Positions 34,208-43,787 of a stretch of 64,000 nt of DNA are shown piece by piece. A program made the position numbers and the translations under genes. The notes beneath the pieces were generated by a model. It saw only the letters and a program-made list of their open reading frames with translations, did not search any database and had not been told where the DNA came from. The stretch is from an uncultured Shewanella sp. (GTDB lineage: Bacteria > Pseudomonadota > Gammaproteobacteria > Enterobacterales > Shewanellaceae), in contig NZ_CANLKR010000023.1 of NCBI RefSeq assembly GCF_947491715.1, forward strand, positions 1 through 64,000, given 5' to 3'. Position 1 is the first letter of the stretch. Every line of letters starts with the position of its first letter.

Positions 34208-35218
34208 ATGAATAAAAAAAGAAGGCCCAACCTGCAAGATGTTGCTGATCTTGTTGGTGTCACTAAGATGACCGTAAGTCGTTTTCTTCGAGATCCACAA
34301 CAAGTGTCTATACCTGTCCAAAAGAAACTTGAACAGGCTATTAATCACCTTGGCTATATCAATAATCGCGCTCCAAGTATGTTATCTAATGCAAAGAGTC
34401 AGGCTATTGGGGTATTGGTTCCCTCTTTGACCAACCAAGTTTTCGCAGAAGTGATCCGAGGCATAGAAAGTATTACCGATAGTGCCAATTATCAAACGAT
34501 GCTCGCCCACTATAGCTATTGTCCCAATCAAGAAGAAAAACATATCGCTTCTCTATTATCTTATAATATAGACGGCTTACTCTTATCCGACATGCAACAC
34601 ACTCCACGTACATTACAAATGCTCAAAGCATCGGGTATTCCGGTTATTGAAATGATGGACACCCGCTCAAGCCATGCAGGAATAGCGGTCGGGTTTGATA
34701 ATGTGCTAGCGGCATATGACATGACTGAAACTCTCATTGACAAAGGTTATAGTCAAATCGTCTACCTTGCAGCCCGTTTAGATAAACGCACCGAATTAAA
34801 ATATCAAGGCTATCAAAAAGCTATGCTGAAAAATTGCCTAAACCCTATTCAAATTTCCACCCAAACCGCTTCTTCGTTTTCATTAGGCGCTCAACTATTA
34901 CAACAGACATTAGATACACATCCCCAAACCAATGCCATTTTTTGTACTAATGATGATCTCGCAGTAGGCGCTATATTTGAATGTCAGCGACAAGGTATCA
35001 AAGTGCCAGATAATATGGCCATTGCAGGATTTCACGGTCATGATATTGGCCAAGTACTGGTGCCAACGTTAACCACGGTTATAACACCAAGAGAAGCAAT
35101 AGGCCAAACCGCAGCTAAAGCCCTACTCGCTCAACTTAATCTTAAAGACAATAATCACGATATCGTTCAATCAACCATCGACTTAGGTTTTAGTATTCAT
35201 GTAGGAGAAAGTACCTAA
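34208..35218 (+). CDS. gntR: LacI-family gluconate repressor
   Basis: 336 residues. The N-terminal LacI helix-turn-helix is RPNLQDVADLVGVTKMTVSR with the hinge YINNRAPSMLSNAKSQ, followed by a periplasmic-binding-protein-like effector domain (IGVLVPSLTNQVFAEVIRGI, FCTNDDLAVGAIFECQ). Similarity to E. coli GntR is supported by its neighbours, gluconokinase and a gluconate permease, and by the operator between them, whose core matches the known GntR site. Confidence 0.88.
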   Translation: MNKKRRPNLQDVADLVGVTKMTVSRFLRDPQQVSIPVQKKLEQAINHLGYINNRAPSMLSNAKSQAIGVLVPSLTNQVFAEVIRGIESITDSANYQTMLAHYSYCPNQEEKHIASLLSYNIDGLLLSDMQHTPRTLQMLKASGIPVIEMMDTRSSHAGIAVGFDNVLAAYDMTETLIDKGYSQIVYLAARLDKRTELKYQGYQKAMLKNCLNPIQISTQTASSFSLGAQLLQQTLDTHPQTNAIFCTNDDLAVGAIFECQRQGIKVPDNMAIAGFHGHDIGQVLVPTLTTVITPREAIGQTAAKALLAQLNLKDNNHDIVQSTIDLGFSIHVGEST

Positions 35219-35249
35219 TCAACCTAAGGGTTAATATAGACTTAAAAAG

Positions 35250-35771
35250 TTACAATTGACGGATCACACATAAACATTTGCCAAGGACTTGCTCAAACGT
35301 CCCTTCAATATGAATGGAATAAACATCATCTTCATCCCTTGAGGGGAAAACTAATGTGTCAAACTGGCTTTGAAGTAATTCAATGGGCATAAAATGATCT
35401 TCGCGCATTTTCATTCGCTCAAGAACCAACTCAAATGACCCGTACAGATGTAAAAAAACAGCCTTTTCGTTTCCTTCACGAAGGACATCTCTATATTGTT
35501 TTTTCAATGCGGAGCATACCATTACGCCTGAGTGTTCATCATCCACTAAATATCCAATAGCATCTCGCACATTCTCAAGCCAAGGTTGACGATCTTCATC
35601 ATTAAGTGATTGTCCCGAAGCCATTTTAATAATATTGTCTTTGGGATGTAAATCATCTCCATCAATAAACTTGGCATTGACAGCTTGAGCTATTGCTCTA
35701 CCGATAGAAGACTTCCCCGTACACGATACTCCCATAATAATGAGACATCGACCATTAATATTCTCATACAT
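35250..35771 (-). CDS. gntK: Gluconokinase
   Basis: 173 residues. The P-loop is IIMGVSCTGKSS (residues 11-22), then DGDDLHPKDNIIKMASGQSL, DDRQPWLENVRDAIG and VCSALKKQYRDVLRE, all as in the thermoresistant gluconokinase family. It phosphorylates gluconate to 6-phosphogluconate for the Entner-Doudoroff or pentose phosphate route. It is divergent from the permease, with the operator between; convergent with gntR. Confidence 0.95.
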   Translation of the reverse strand: MYENINGRCLIIMGVSCTGKSSIGRAIAQAVNAKFIDGDDLHPKDNIIKMASGQSLNDEDRQPWLENVRDAIGYLVDDEHSGVMVCSALKKQYRDVLREGNEKAVFLHLYGSFELVLERMKMREDHFMPIELLQSQFDTLVFPSRDEDDVYSIHIEGTFEQVLGKCLCVIRQL

Positions 35772-35828
35772 TTGTTCTTACTACCCTCAAAATATCATTG
35801 ATTTTTAATAGACATCAACATAAGGTGC

Positions 35829-35854
35829 GTGTAATGTTACCGGTAACATTACAC
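35829..35854. promoter_or_regulatory. GntR operator
   Basis: Perfect 26-bp palindrome centred at 35841.5, with core ATGTTACCGGTAACAT, identical to the GntR-type consensus. It lies between gntK and the permease gene, 58 bp from the former and 106 bp from the latter, so it can control both. Confidence 0.85.
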
Positions 35855-35959
35855 AGTATTCACTGCCATAGTCAAGTATTCGATAATCGGAATTATGACT
35901 TATACAATACATTAAATTGACATAATCATTCGACAATAATAATCAAATAAGGAAACAAC

Positions 35960-37345
35960 ATGTCTAACTCATCATTGATCCTTACAGCTGTGGGTTCCAT
36001 CCTCTTATTGCTTTTTTTAGTCATGAAAACAAGATTACATGCTGTTGTCGCACTGATTTTAGTATCCATGATTGCAGGGATACTGTCAGGCATGAGTCCT
36101 GAAAATATTGCGAGCACGATTCAAAAAGGCATGGGAGGCACTTTAGGCTTTGTTGCCGTGGTTGTTGCATTAGGTGCCATGTTTGGAAAAATCATGGAAG
36201 TCACAGGCGCTCTCGATCGTATAGCTCATACTTTGTTGACACAATTCGGTAAAAAGAATGCACATTGGGCCCTAACACTGACTGGCTTTATTTGTGCGTT
36301 ACCTTTATTTTTTGATGTCGCCGTTGTACTGCTCATTGGAGTTGCCTTTGCCGTCGTTAGACGAAGTCATGATAGTTTAATCAAAATGGGGATCGCTTTA
36401 CTCGCTGGTATTGCCAGTTGCCAAGCTTTTCTTATTCCTGCACCAGGTCCCATTTTAGTCGCATCGCAATTACATGCTGACTTTGGTTATATGATTTTAT
36501 TCGGCTTGCTGGCCTCTATTCCAGCCATGATCCTCGCAGGTCCCCTTTTTGGCCGTTTTATTGCCACTAAAGTCCATGTCGACTTACCCAATGAAAGTGA
36601 CTTTAACAACCAAAACATAGAAAATGAAACTCAAGCAAACAACACTATAACCATTGCTCGTGAAGGAGAAGGTAGTCCCAGCTTTTTATTGGCCTTAGGC
36701 TTAATTAGCCTGCCGCTATTTTTGATTGCACTTAATACTTTTGGCACTCGACTCATTGCTCCAAACTCCTCATTACACTCATGGCTGGCATTTATTGGTC
36801 ACCCTTTTACCGCTATTTTAGTCGCTTGTTTAATGGCATTTTATTTTTTAGGGATCAAGCGTGGTATATCTGGCGATCGCATTATGGATATTTGCAATAG
36901 CGCCCTGCAACCCGCAGGTATTATCATTTTAGTCACAGGTGCGGGAGGTATTTTCAAACAAGTACTGATTGATTCCGGCGTCGGTACTGCCTTAGGAGAT
37001 CTCCTCGCAGGTTCAGGCTTACCCGTAGTGATACTTGCTTTCGTTTTATCCGCAGCAGTGAGAATTATTCAGGGTTCTGCAACCGTTGCCATGTTGACTG
37101 CATGCGGTCTTATTCTCCCCATTATTACCCCTCTTAATCTTAACGGTGCACAACTCGCTGCTATCACCATTGCCATTGGAGGAGGCTCAGTTGTTCTCTC
37201 TCATGTCAATGACTCTGGTTTCTGGTTAGCCAATCGCTACTTAGGCTTAACCGAAAAGCAAACTCTTCAAACTTGGACAATAATGGAGACCATAATTGGG
37301 GTCACAGGAGGGATCATGGCTATCTTAATTTCCGCTTTTTTATAA
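35960..37345 (+). CDS. gntT: Gluconate permease (GntP family)
   Basis: 461 residues with about 12-14 membrane spans. Family motifs are visible: the N-terminal hydrophobic pair, GGTLGFVAVVVALGAMFGKIMEVTGALDRIA (read in parts), DVAVVLLIGVAFAVVRRS, PAPGPILVASQL, GSATVAMLTACGLILP and HVNDSGFWLANRYLGLTEKQ near the C-terminus. It is a proton symporter for gluconate. AAGGAAAC precedes the ATG. I cannot tell GntT from GntU or GntP by eye. Confidence 0.9.
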   Translation: MSNSSLILTAVGSILLLLFLVMKTRLHAVVALILVSMIAGILSGMSPENIASTIQKGMGGTLGFVAVVVALGAMFGKIMEVTGALDRIAHTLLTQFGKKNAHWALTLTGFICALPLFFDVAVVLLIGVAFAVVRRSHDSLIKMGIALLAGIASCQAFLIPAPGPILVASQLHADFGYMILFGLLASIPAMILAGPLFGRFIATKVHVDLPNESDFNNQNIENETQANNTITIAREGEGSPSFLLALGLISLPLFLIALNTFGTRLIAPNSSLHSWLAFIGHPFTAILVACLMAFYFLGIKRGISGDRIMDICNSALQPAGIIILVTGAGGIFKQVLIDSGVGTALGDLLAGSGLPVVILAFVLSAAVRIIQGSATVAMLTACGLILPIITPLNLNGAQLAAITIAIGGGSVVLSHVNDSGFWLANRYLGLTEKQTLQTWTIMETIIGVTGGIMAILISAFL

Positions 37346-37386
37346 ATCTGCTAATCTTAACCAAAAAGCTCTATAAACTTGGAAAC

Positions 37387-37842
37387 ATGATGCGTTATCT
37401 CATTATTATATTTATTTTATCATTATCCGGTTGCGCACAAATGCAGCAAGACTGGATAGCCCAACATTGTAATCAAGAGTCAGCTTATACCCAAGGTGTT
37501 AATGACGCACGTCATGATATCGATATGCAGCCTAACTATGCTCAAGGATGCCCCACTACGCCTGAAAAACTCAATCAATCGTACCGCCAAGGTTACCAAT
37601 TTGTCATTACCAACCAACCTCCCAGTATCAATATCAACACCTCCCAAGCCCAAAAACAATACCGCTGCCATGACCAGTATGGTCAAAAAGTCTGCGGGTA
37701 TGACTGTAAGTCATTCGCAGGTCAATGGACATGCGCTCAAAAACCCGATCAAGAATGTATACAAAACATGAGTGAGATAAAATGTGGTTATCACTGTCAA
37801 AAAGATGATTTTGGTCAGCTAAATTGTAAAACAAAGCCATAA
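37387..37842 (+). CDS. Cys-rich lipoprotein
   Basis: About 151 residues, starting at ATG 37387 or, better placed for the GGAA site, ATG 37390. The signal peptide ends in lipobox LSLSGC. The mature part includes AYTQGVNDARHD and YRQGYQF (a short repeated YxQG pattern), and ends with two Cys-rich units of the form C-x(5-6)-K-(V)CGY(D/H)C with a further Cys after it. These could be disulphide-linked. Unknown function. It lies 42 bp after the permease and may be co-transcribed by chance. Confidence 0.7.
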   Translation: MMRYLIIIFILSLSGCAQMQQDWIAQHCNQESAYTQGVNDARHDIDMQPNYAQGCPTTPEKLNQSYRQGYQFVITNQPPSININTSQAQKQYRCHDQYGQKVCGYDCKSFAGQWTCAQKPDQECIQNMSEIKCGYHCQKDDFGQLNCKTKP

Positions 37843-38000
37843 AATATTTAATAAATATTTATCATTTTGCTAACTAAAGTGCTAATGTAATTGGTTTCAT
37901 GTCATCATACAGACACATAGATTTTTTATAATATACCTCTCGCGTTAACACACGCCGTAAGTGCTAACCGTCACACTCACACTATTTTACATAAAATAAT

Positions 38001-39188
38001 ATGACAAAGATTAGCACACTCAAACCATTATTTATCGACACTCGGCAACATTCTCTTTTAGCCTGTAACTTACTCACACTTGAAGATATGGGCATTCAAG
38101 CCGCTACTTTTGTCAGTCCTCCAAAATGGCATTTAGCCCATACAACTTGGTTCTTTGAAACCTTCATTTTGAAAGAGTTTACAGATAATTATGTCGCATT
38201 TAACGCAACTTATGAGCACCTATTTAACTCTTACTATAACGGTATAGGAAAACAATACCCAAGATCGCAACGCGGTTTATTATCAAGACCTAGTATTGAT
38301 GAAGTGCTCACCTACAGAGAAGTCATTGACACAGCAATAATCAATTTAATTTGTGATATCCATCATCCAAAGCACCAAATCATTCTCAAACGCTGCATGC
38401 TTGGGATCCAACATGAAAAACAGCATCAAGAATTACTCTATACCGACATTAAATATTCTTTATCACACAACCCCTTATACCCCACATTAATGACAGACCT
38501 TCCCGCTGCACCACCCCAATACGCCCAACACTGGCTCCCCTTTCAAGGCGGTCTTTACCAAATAGGTGTAGATCCTGACGAGTTACCTTTTTCTTTTGAT
38601 AATGAATCACCTAAACATCACACTTATCTTAGCGATTTTTCTCTGTCTAATCGACTCGTCACCAATAAAGAGTTTCAATCTTTTATCGACGATGGTGGAT
38701 ATGAACGCCCAGAATTATGGCTTTCAGATGGATGGGATCACCGTCAAAAAAACCAATGGCAGCAGCCTTTATATTGGCTATCAATAGAGGGTGAAGCCCT
38801 ACAATACACATTATATGGCTTGCAAAAAAGACATGATGATCAAGCCGTCATCCATATTAGTGCATTTGAAGCAGATGCTTACGCCAACTGGGCAGACGCG
38901 CGACTCCCCACTGAAGCAGAATGGGAACATGCCGCCAACCAACACGCTGCCTTAGTCGACCTTAATGATACGTGTTGGCAATGGACGAGTAGCCCTTATC
39001 GCCCTTATCCAGGATTTAAAGCAGCCAAAGGCGCCATTGGAGAATATAACGGAAAATTTATGTGTAACCAATGGGTGCTTAAAGGGGGTTCGCCAGTCAG
39101 TCCTAATAATCACCTTAGACCCAGTTACCGAAACTTTTTTTACCCTGATCAGCGCTGGCAATTTAGCGGTATTCGTTTAGCCAAATAA
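38001..39188 (+). CDS. egtB: Ergothioneine sulfoxide synthase EgtB
   Basis: 395 residues. The N-terminal DinB-like domain has the iron ligands: His47 in WHLAHTTWFFE, and His138 and His142 in HEKQHQE. The C-terminal formylglycine-generating-enzyme-like domain begins near FQGGLYQIGVD and includes FSLSNRLVTNKEFQSFIDDG and ARLPTEAEWEHAA. It joins trimethylhistidine with cysteine or gamma-Glu-Cys through an oxygen-dependent C-S bond. egtD follows 18 bp later. No egtA, egtC or egtE is nearby, so a Cys-using or shortened pathway is possible. Confidence 0.88.
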   Translation: MTKISTLKPLFIDTRQHSLLACNLLTLEDMGIQAATFVSPPKWHLAHTTWFFETFILKEFTDNYVAFNATYEHLFNSYYNGIGKQYPRSQRGLLSRPSIDEVLTYREVIDTAIINLICDIHHPKHQIILKRCMLGIQHEKQHQELLYTDIKYSLSHNPLYPTLMTDLPAAPPQYAQHWLPFQGGLYQIGVDPDELPFSFDNESPKHHTYLSDFSLSNRLVTNKEFQSFIDDGGYERPELWLSDGWDHRQKNQWQQPLYWLSIEGEALQYTLYGLQKRHDDQAVIHISAFEADAYANWADARLPTEAEWEHAANQHAALVDLNDTCWQWTSSPYRPYPGFKAAKGAIGEYNGKFMCNQWVLKGGSPVSPNNHLRPSYRNFFYPDQRWQFSGIRLAK

Positions 39189-39206
39189 ATCTAATAAGGA
39201 CTTCAG

Positions 39207-40205
39207 ATGTTCGACTCCGTCATCAAAACAAAATCAGCAGATAATGTTTATTTTAACTATCACAAAGAAGACAGAAGTGATGATATAACGAAATTACTCC
39301 AAGGATTGCAAGCACCACAAAAAACCATTAATCCAAAATATTTCTATGATACACAGGGATCTGAGCTTTTTGAAAAAATAACACAATTACCTGAATATTA
39401 TCCAACACGAACAGAAAAGCACCTACTAAGTCATCATGCTCAAGAAATTGCACAATATTGCGAAGAGCAGGTTATTTTGATTGAACCTGGCAGCGGCAAC
39501 AGCGATAAAGTGAGATTACTGCTAGCAGCACTCAAGCCGAAAAGTTATGTGCCTATGGACATTTCAGCCGAATTTTTACAACGTGCAGCAAATCAATTAG
39601 GTGAAAAATACCCTTGGCTTGATATCCACGCTATCTGCACTGATTTTAGTCAATCTCCTCCCCTTCCAAACGAGTTACCTCAAGGTAAACGCATTATTTT
39701 TTACCCCGGTTCAACATTGGGCAATATGACTCCCCCTCAAGCCATTCATTACCTAAATCAATTACGTCAATGGATAGATGGGAACAATTCACAACAAAAA
39801 GGCGGGATCTTGATTGGCATCGATCTGCATAAATCATCACAACAATTAAATGCGGCCTATAATGATGCTGCTGGGATCACCGCAGCCTTTAATTTAAATA
39901 TATTATCACACGTTAATCGATTAGTTGATGGCAACTTTGACAAACAAAAATTCGAACATTTGGCTTTTTATAATGAAAAACAACATAGAATTGAAATGCA
40001 TTTAGTCAGCAATATTGATCATATTGTTCATCTCAACAAGCATGCATTGACCTTTAAAAAAGGTGAACGGATCCATACTGAAAACTCCTACAAATATACA
40101 CTAGACAGCTTTAACAGCTTAGTGAATAAAGCAAATTTATCAGTCAAAAAAACCTGGATTGATGAAGACTCATTGTTCAGCGTTCATTACTTGTCTTCAA
40201 TATAA
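39207..40205 (+). CDS. egtD: Histidine N-alpha-methyltransferase EgtD
   Basis: 332 residues, SAM-dependent. It makes hercynine (trimethylhistidine), the EgtB substrate. Characteristic blocks: INPKYFYDTQGSELFEKITQ, LPEYYPTRTEKHLL, the SAM site LIEPGSGNSDKVRLLL, FYPGSTLGNMTP and LIGIDLHKS. AAGGAC lies before the ATG. With egtB it forms a compact two-gene unit closed by a strong terminator (40233-40261). Confidence 0.92.
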   Translation: MFDSVIKTKSADNVYFNYHKEDRSDDITKLLQGLQAPQKTINPKYFYDTQGSELFEKITQLPEYYPTRTEKHLLSHHAQEIAQYCEEQVILIEPGSGNSDKVRLLLAALKPKSYVPMDISAEFLQRAANQLGEKYPWLDIHAICTDFSQSPPLPNELPQGKRIIFYPGSTLGNMTPPQAIHYLNQLRQWIDGNNSQQKGGILIGIDLHKSSQQLNAAYNDAAGITAAFNLNILSHVNRLVDGNFDKQKFEHLAFYNEKQHRIEMHLVSNIDHIVHLNKHALTFKKGERIHTENSYKYTLDSFNSLVNKANLSVKKTWIDEDSLFSVHYLSSI

Positions 40206-40232
40206 CTAAATCAATATCAATAAAGGCATCAA

Positions 40233-40261
40233 AAAAGTACACCCTATTGCTGTGTACTTTT
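40233..40261. terminator. Terminator after egtD
   Basis: AAAAGTACAC/GTGTACTTTT, 10-bp stem with a 9-nt loop. A and T runs on both sides suit the convergent egtD and parR-like genes. Confidence 0.8.
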
Positions 40262-40280
40262 CATTTTATCATCCATTAAC

Positions 40281-41003
40281 CTACCACAACCCCTTAGCTT
40301 TAACACTGCGAGCTCGTTTTAATTGGGTTTCTAAACTATCCACTTCAGCTTTCTCTAAAGGCGCAACCTTTGATGACGATTTCAATTGCTGAGAAATGTG
40401 TTCAACACGTTTAATTAAATCCTGTTGGCTCGCTTTAATCGACTCGATATTTTGATTGACTTCACGAATATCTAACACTTTTGAGGAGCGATTGACTTCA
40501 CTTCCCTTTTCGATATCAAGTTGATTCAACCCTTCTAATAACGCTTGTTGTAGCGAGGCAATATTATCAAGCTGGGTCTGGATTGTGACTCCAGCTTCAA
40601 GCTGAGAGAATGTGCTCAGTTCTGTTTTTACCGCCTCAGTTTGATCAATACTGTGTTTTTCTAGCATTGAGGTCAATTGCTGCCATTGAGGTTGAGACAA
40701 CACGGCATCTTGCGGCTTTTGTTTAATGCCCACTTGTGCCAGCTGCCACAGCAAAGGCTCAACACTCAACTCATCATTGGGTAACAGTTCGCAGATCAAC
40801 TTAGGTAAATCAGGGGACAGTTTATGCAAATACAATCCAGATAAATATAAAGACTGGTGAAACGCGTTACTTCGCGCAATCATCACTTCTTTACCGCTTT
40901 CCATTTCTTTTTCTTGTTTCTGCCATGCCCTTAAAATATCAATCGCATACTGATGATGGGTATGTAATTCTGGCTCAACAATAAAGCTACATCGAATACG
41001 CAT
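40281..41003 (-). CDS. ParR/StbB-like partner of ParM
   Basis: 240 residues. The N-terminal part MRIRCSFIVEPELHTHHQYA and LSGLYLHKLSPDLPKLIC suggests a ribbon-helix-helix type DNA-binding region, as in plasmid StbB/ParR adaptors. The middle and C-terminal parts are helical and Gln/Lys-rich, with coiled coil (EVNQNIESIKASQQDLIKRV). It lies 23 bp after the actin-like gene, as in segregation operons. I assign it mainly by position and layout; the sequence itself is not diagnostic. Confidence 0.6.
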   Translation of the reverse strand: MRIRCSFIVEPELHTHHQYAIDILRAWQKQEKEMESGKEVMIARSNAFHQSLYLSGLYLHKLSPDLPKLICELLPNDELSVEPLLWQLAQVGIKQKPQDAVLSQPQWQQLTSMLEKHSIDQTEAVKTELSTFSQLEAGVTIQTQLDNIASLQQALLEGLNQLDIEKGSEVNRSSKVLDIREVNQNIESIKASQQDLIKRVEHISQQLKSSSKVAPLEKAEVDSLETQLKRARSVKAKGLW

Positions 41004-41026
41004 GTCGGTCTCTCTATTCAGTAAGC

Positions 41027-42049
41027 TTATGATGCAACTGCGATATCATCGACTTCAGCCGCATGATAACAACAAATCTCACGTGACAATGCTTCTTGAG
41101 GTTCATCCAACAAAACAATTTTACTGGCTAAACTGGGGTAAGCCTCTCTCACAGCTTGTTCAATTAAGGTCGCACCGCCACCCACTAGGTAAATACGGTT
41201 AGGATTTCGCATGAAGGTTTTCGCTTCATAGGCCACCGCATCCCCCAGTTCATTAATCTTATTCGCAATACATTCAAGCACCCAATCTAGCTTACTTAAA
41301 TCATTAATCACTTCACTGGCAAAATCACGATCGTGACGACGTTTTATCAGCTCATTTGCCACTAAATAACTGGCATCACTGTCTGCAGCCGCTAATGCTT
41401 TTCTCGTCGCATCCGTCACCATAGACACACCAATTTCTGCATTACCATAAACACTTGATATATCATCAAACTCACCAACAATGACGCCCATGTCTAATGT
41501 GGTACCGCCCACATCAATCACAAGCGACTTGGTAAATTCATTCACCCCAGAATCCACTAATGTGGTCAATACTGCCGGTAGACTTTCAGGCAAAACTTCC
41601 ACATCAATAATCTTAAACACTTCACCTTTATTTAAATTGATGTCTCGCATTAAGTTCGCTTTTTTACGAGCAATATTATCTTCATTCTTTTGACAATCAT
41701 CGGCATTGTAAAATTCAGTGATGGGTAAGGTCACTAGAATTTTCACTTCACAAGGGGCTATGCCCGTTTGCAACAAGGCATGATGTACCGACAGTAAATT
41801 TAAATCATCATATTGAAACGCCACATGGGTCGTTGATAAGGCTTTATCGGAGGTCGCATCATAGGTATATTTTGTCGAACCAATCTGATAATTAAAGATT
41901 TTTTTATCACTTAATAGTGCGGCACTTTTCCAGTCTTTACGAAAAGAATTAGGAGAAGTGATACTGCATACTTGCCCCTTATCTATCCAGCTGATTTTTA
42001 CGTTTGTCGAACCATCATCGATGGCAAACTTTAATGTTACTGCTTGCAT
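41027..42049 (-). CDS. parM: Actin-like plasmid segregation ATPase (ParM/StbA family)
   Basis: I start at the ATG at 42049 (MQAVTLKFAIDDGSTNVK); 19 upstream codons do not read like protein. About 340 residues. Actin-fold phosphate and nucleotide motifs: FAIDDGSTNVKISWID, SLVIDVGGTTLDMG and NRIYLVGGGATLIEQAV. ParM filaments push plasmid copies apart with the help of ParR bound to parC. Short AACTTTA-type repeats just upstream (within 42050-42135) could be the centromere, but this is weak. Chromosomal context suggests a captured plasmid module. Confidence 0.85.
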   Translation of the reverse strand: MQAVTLKFAIDDGSTNVKISWIDKGQVCSITSPNSFRKDWKSAALLSDKKIFNYQIGSTKYTYDATSDKALSTTHVAFQYDDLNLLSVHHALLQTGIAPCEVKILVTLPITEFYNADDCQKNEDNIARKKANLMRDINLNKGEVFKIIDVEVLPESLPAVLTTLVDSGVNEFTKSLVIDVGGTTLDMGVIVGEFDDISSVYGNAEIGVSMVTDATRKALAAADSDASYLVANELIKRRHDRDFASEVINDLSKLDWVLECIANKINELGDAVAYEAKTFMRNPNRIYLVGGGATLIEQAVREAYPSLASKIVLLDEPQEALSREICCYHAAEVDDIAVAS

Positions 42050-42177
42050 TATAAAGTTGAGCCTATTAAAAAAAGGGATTACCCATTTATAGCGGCACTT
42101 TTTCAATAAACTTTAATGCTCTTGCACTAACTTTATCCCTTGAACATTGCCCCCTCTTTATATCCATATAAGTCATT

Positions 42178-42687
42178 CTATTGCGTAAATGCCATTGATG
42201 GGTCAACCTCGCACTGTGCTACCGACTTAACGTCATTGCCTTTATTAATAATCCAACACTCTTCATACAGGGAGCAATAACAAAGTTCAACCTCGATAAA
42301 TTCATCCATATCTAACAAAAAATCGGCTTTGTCACCTTGATAAGACAAGGGATTAATCATTATTTGTGCTGATAAAATTCGGCTACTAATATGCGATTGA
42401 GACACTCTAGGTAAATCCGGAATATCCCGCCACTCTTTAATCGGTTTAGACTGATATGTCACTATCGCATACTGGATTAACGCTGGGCCATTACCGCTAT
42501 TAGTCACACCATAGTTAAAATTATTTTCTCCAAAACTGCGATGCCACTCCAACCTTGGCCAGACTGATGCTCGAGCATAACTGCGATCCACATAAGCTGA
42601 ATATACGCTCACTCCAGCCGTAATTAAGCTTATCAATAAGGCAGAAAATGCCACTATCATCTCTGGTTTTTTTGTACCACTTAACAA
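42178..42687 (-). CDS. Single-span membrane protein of unknown function
   Basis: 169 residues from a TTG at 42687; an ATG ten codons later (MIVAFSALL) is an alternative. One N-terminal span (VAFSALLISLITAGVSVYSAY) is followed by VWPRLEWHRSFGENNFNYGV and NSGNGPALIQYAIV, a pattern common to small membrane proteins with a periplasmic or cytoplasmic beta-rich domain and an Asn-Gly-Pro-Ala motif. There are Cys residues near ELCYCSLYEECW. Family not named. It stands upstream of parM on the same strand. Confidence 0.6.
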   Translation of the reverse strand: MLSGTKKPEMIVAFSALLISLITAGVSVYSAYVDRSYARASVWPRLEWHRSFGENNFNYGVTNSGNGPALIQYAIVTYQSKPIKEWRDIPDLPRVSQSHISSRILSAQIMINPLSYQGDKADFLLDMDEFIEVELCYCSLYEECWIINKGNDVKSVAQCEVDPSMAFTQ

Positions 42688-42964
42688 CTAACATATTACA
42701 ACCATTCCCTTTACTGCTTTTCATTCCACCACAAAAAGTGATAAGAAACTGATTTTTATATGTTAAAATAACAATGCATCAATATCAATAACCTACTCTG
42801 TCTTCCCTCCAAAAAAAACGCCCTACTTTTGACTGCCCTCTTTAGAGTAATTTTCCTATCCACACCCTATCCACACATTGTCGACTGCACCTAAGCTTGC
42901 TAGCTTAAAGATCCATCAAGTGCAGTTCATTAACAACAAAGCAAATAAAGAAAAAGGACTTCAA

Positions 42965-43345
42965 ATGAAATTAACTCATCTATTAAAAGCGTCGGCATTA
43001 TTTTCAACATTATTACTGTCCCAAAACGCCATATCCGCAAATTTGGTCTGCTATTTAAACGTCAAACCCGGCGGCAATGTATTTGGCAATGGTACCGCCA
43101 ATTGCTCAGGTCTGGATTTTAGTTTTGGCAATAGTACCTCTGGTCGTTTTGCGATTCAAAACATCACTAAAAATGTGGATACGGTGATCTGGCAAGGCGA
43201 TGCAAGTTGTTCAGGCGGGACTCAATGTTATGTCACCGTTCGTGCCTATAGCGGTAATACCACCGCAAAAGCCACGATTTTATATGATGATGGCACCTGG
43301 GAAACCACCAATAGTGCATCTATGAATTATGAAACTGGCCATTAA
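42965..43345 (+). CDS. Small secreted protein
   Basis: 126 residues from the ATG at 42965, with AAAGGAC 6 nt upstream. The signal peptide (LLKASALFSTLLLSQNAISA) is cleaved before NLVCYL. The mature part is Gly/Asn/Ser/Thr-rich and beta-like, with four Cys (LVCYL, ANCSG, ASCSG, TQCYV), probably two disulphides. I do not recognise the family. It has its own terminator-like hairpin at 43365-43389. Confidence 0.65.
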   Translation: MKLTHLLKASALFSTLLLSQNAISANLVCYLNVKPGGNVFGNGTANCSGLDFSFGNSTSGRFAIQNITKNVDTVIWQGDASCSGGTQCYVTVRAYSGNTTAKATILYDDGTWETTNSASMNYETGH

Positions 43346-43364
43346 TACTGGCGAAACAAGGTTA

Positions 43365-43389
43365 ACAGGCGATAGCACTTATCGCCTGT
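43365..43389 (+). terminator. Terminator after secreted protein
   Basis: ACAGGCGATA/TATCGCCTGT, 10-bp stem, 5-nt loop, followed by CATTTGT. The stem is strong and the T run weak. Confidence 0.6.
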
Positions 43390-43787
43390 CATTTGTCATG
43401 CATTCCCAAAAAACACCACCCACTCGACATAGCGCAAAAAACTGCTCTTCTAATTCTAAAGCCACCGCGTAATGACGACGGCAGTCACTTTATTTTCATT
43501 AATGAAAACCCTGTATTATTCATACAAAAAACAGTCATATTTCTCTAGATGATACATTCACTCCAATCCGAAAAAAGCGCTTTGTTCCCTTGATAGTGTG
43601 GCAGTTTTTATTATGCTTGAGATAATAAACCTCCCACAACTCGCTCACTTTTTATACCAATTGCATATTTTTAAGCCATACTTATACTGCGACAAATGAA
43701 CACAGAGATTCAATCTAACACTTCAACCTGACGCTAACCTCAAGCTAAACACTAGGCTTAATAGGTCACAGTTAAAAGGAGAGTATT
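43390..43787. other. Intergenic region
   Basis: About 400 bp with no credible gene. It ends with the leader of the small basic protein. Confidence 0.3.
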
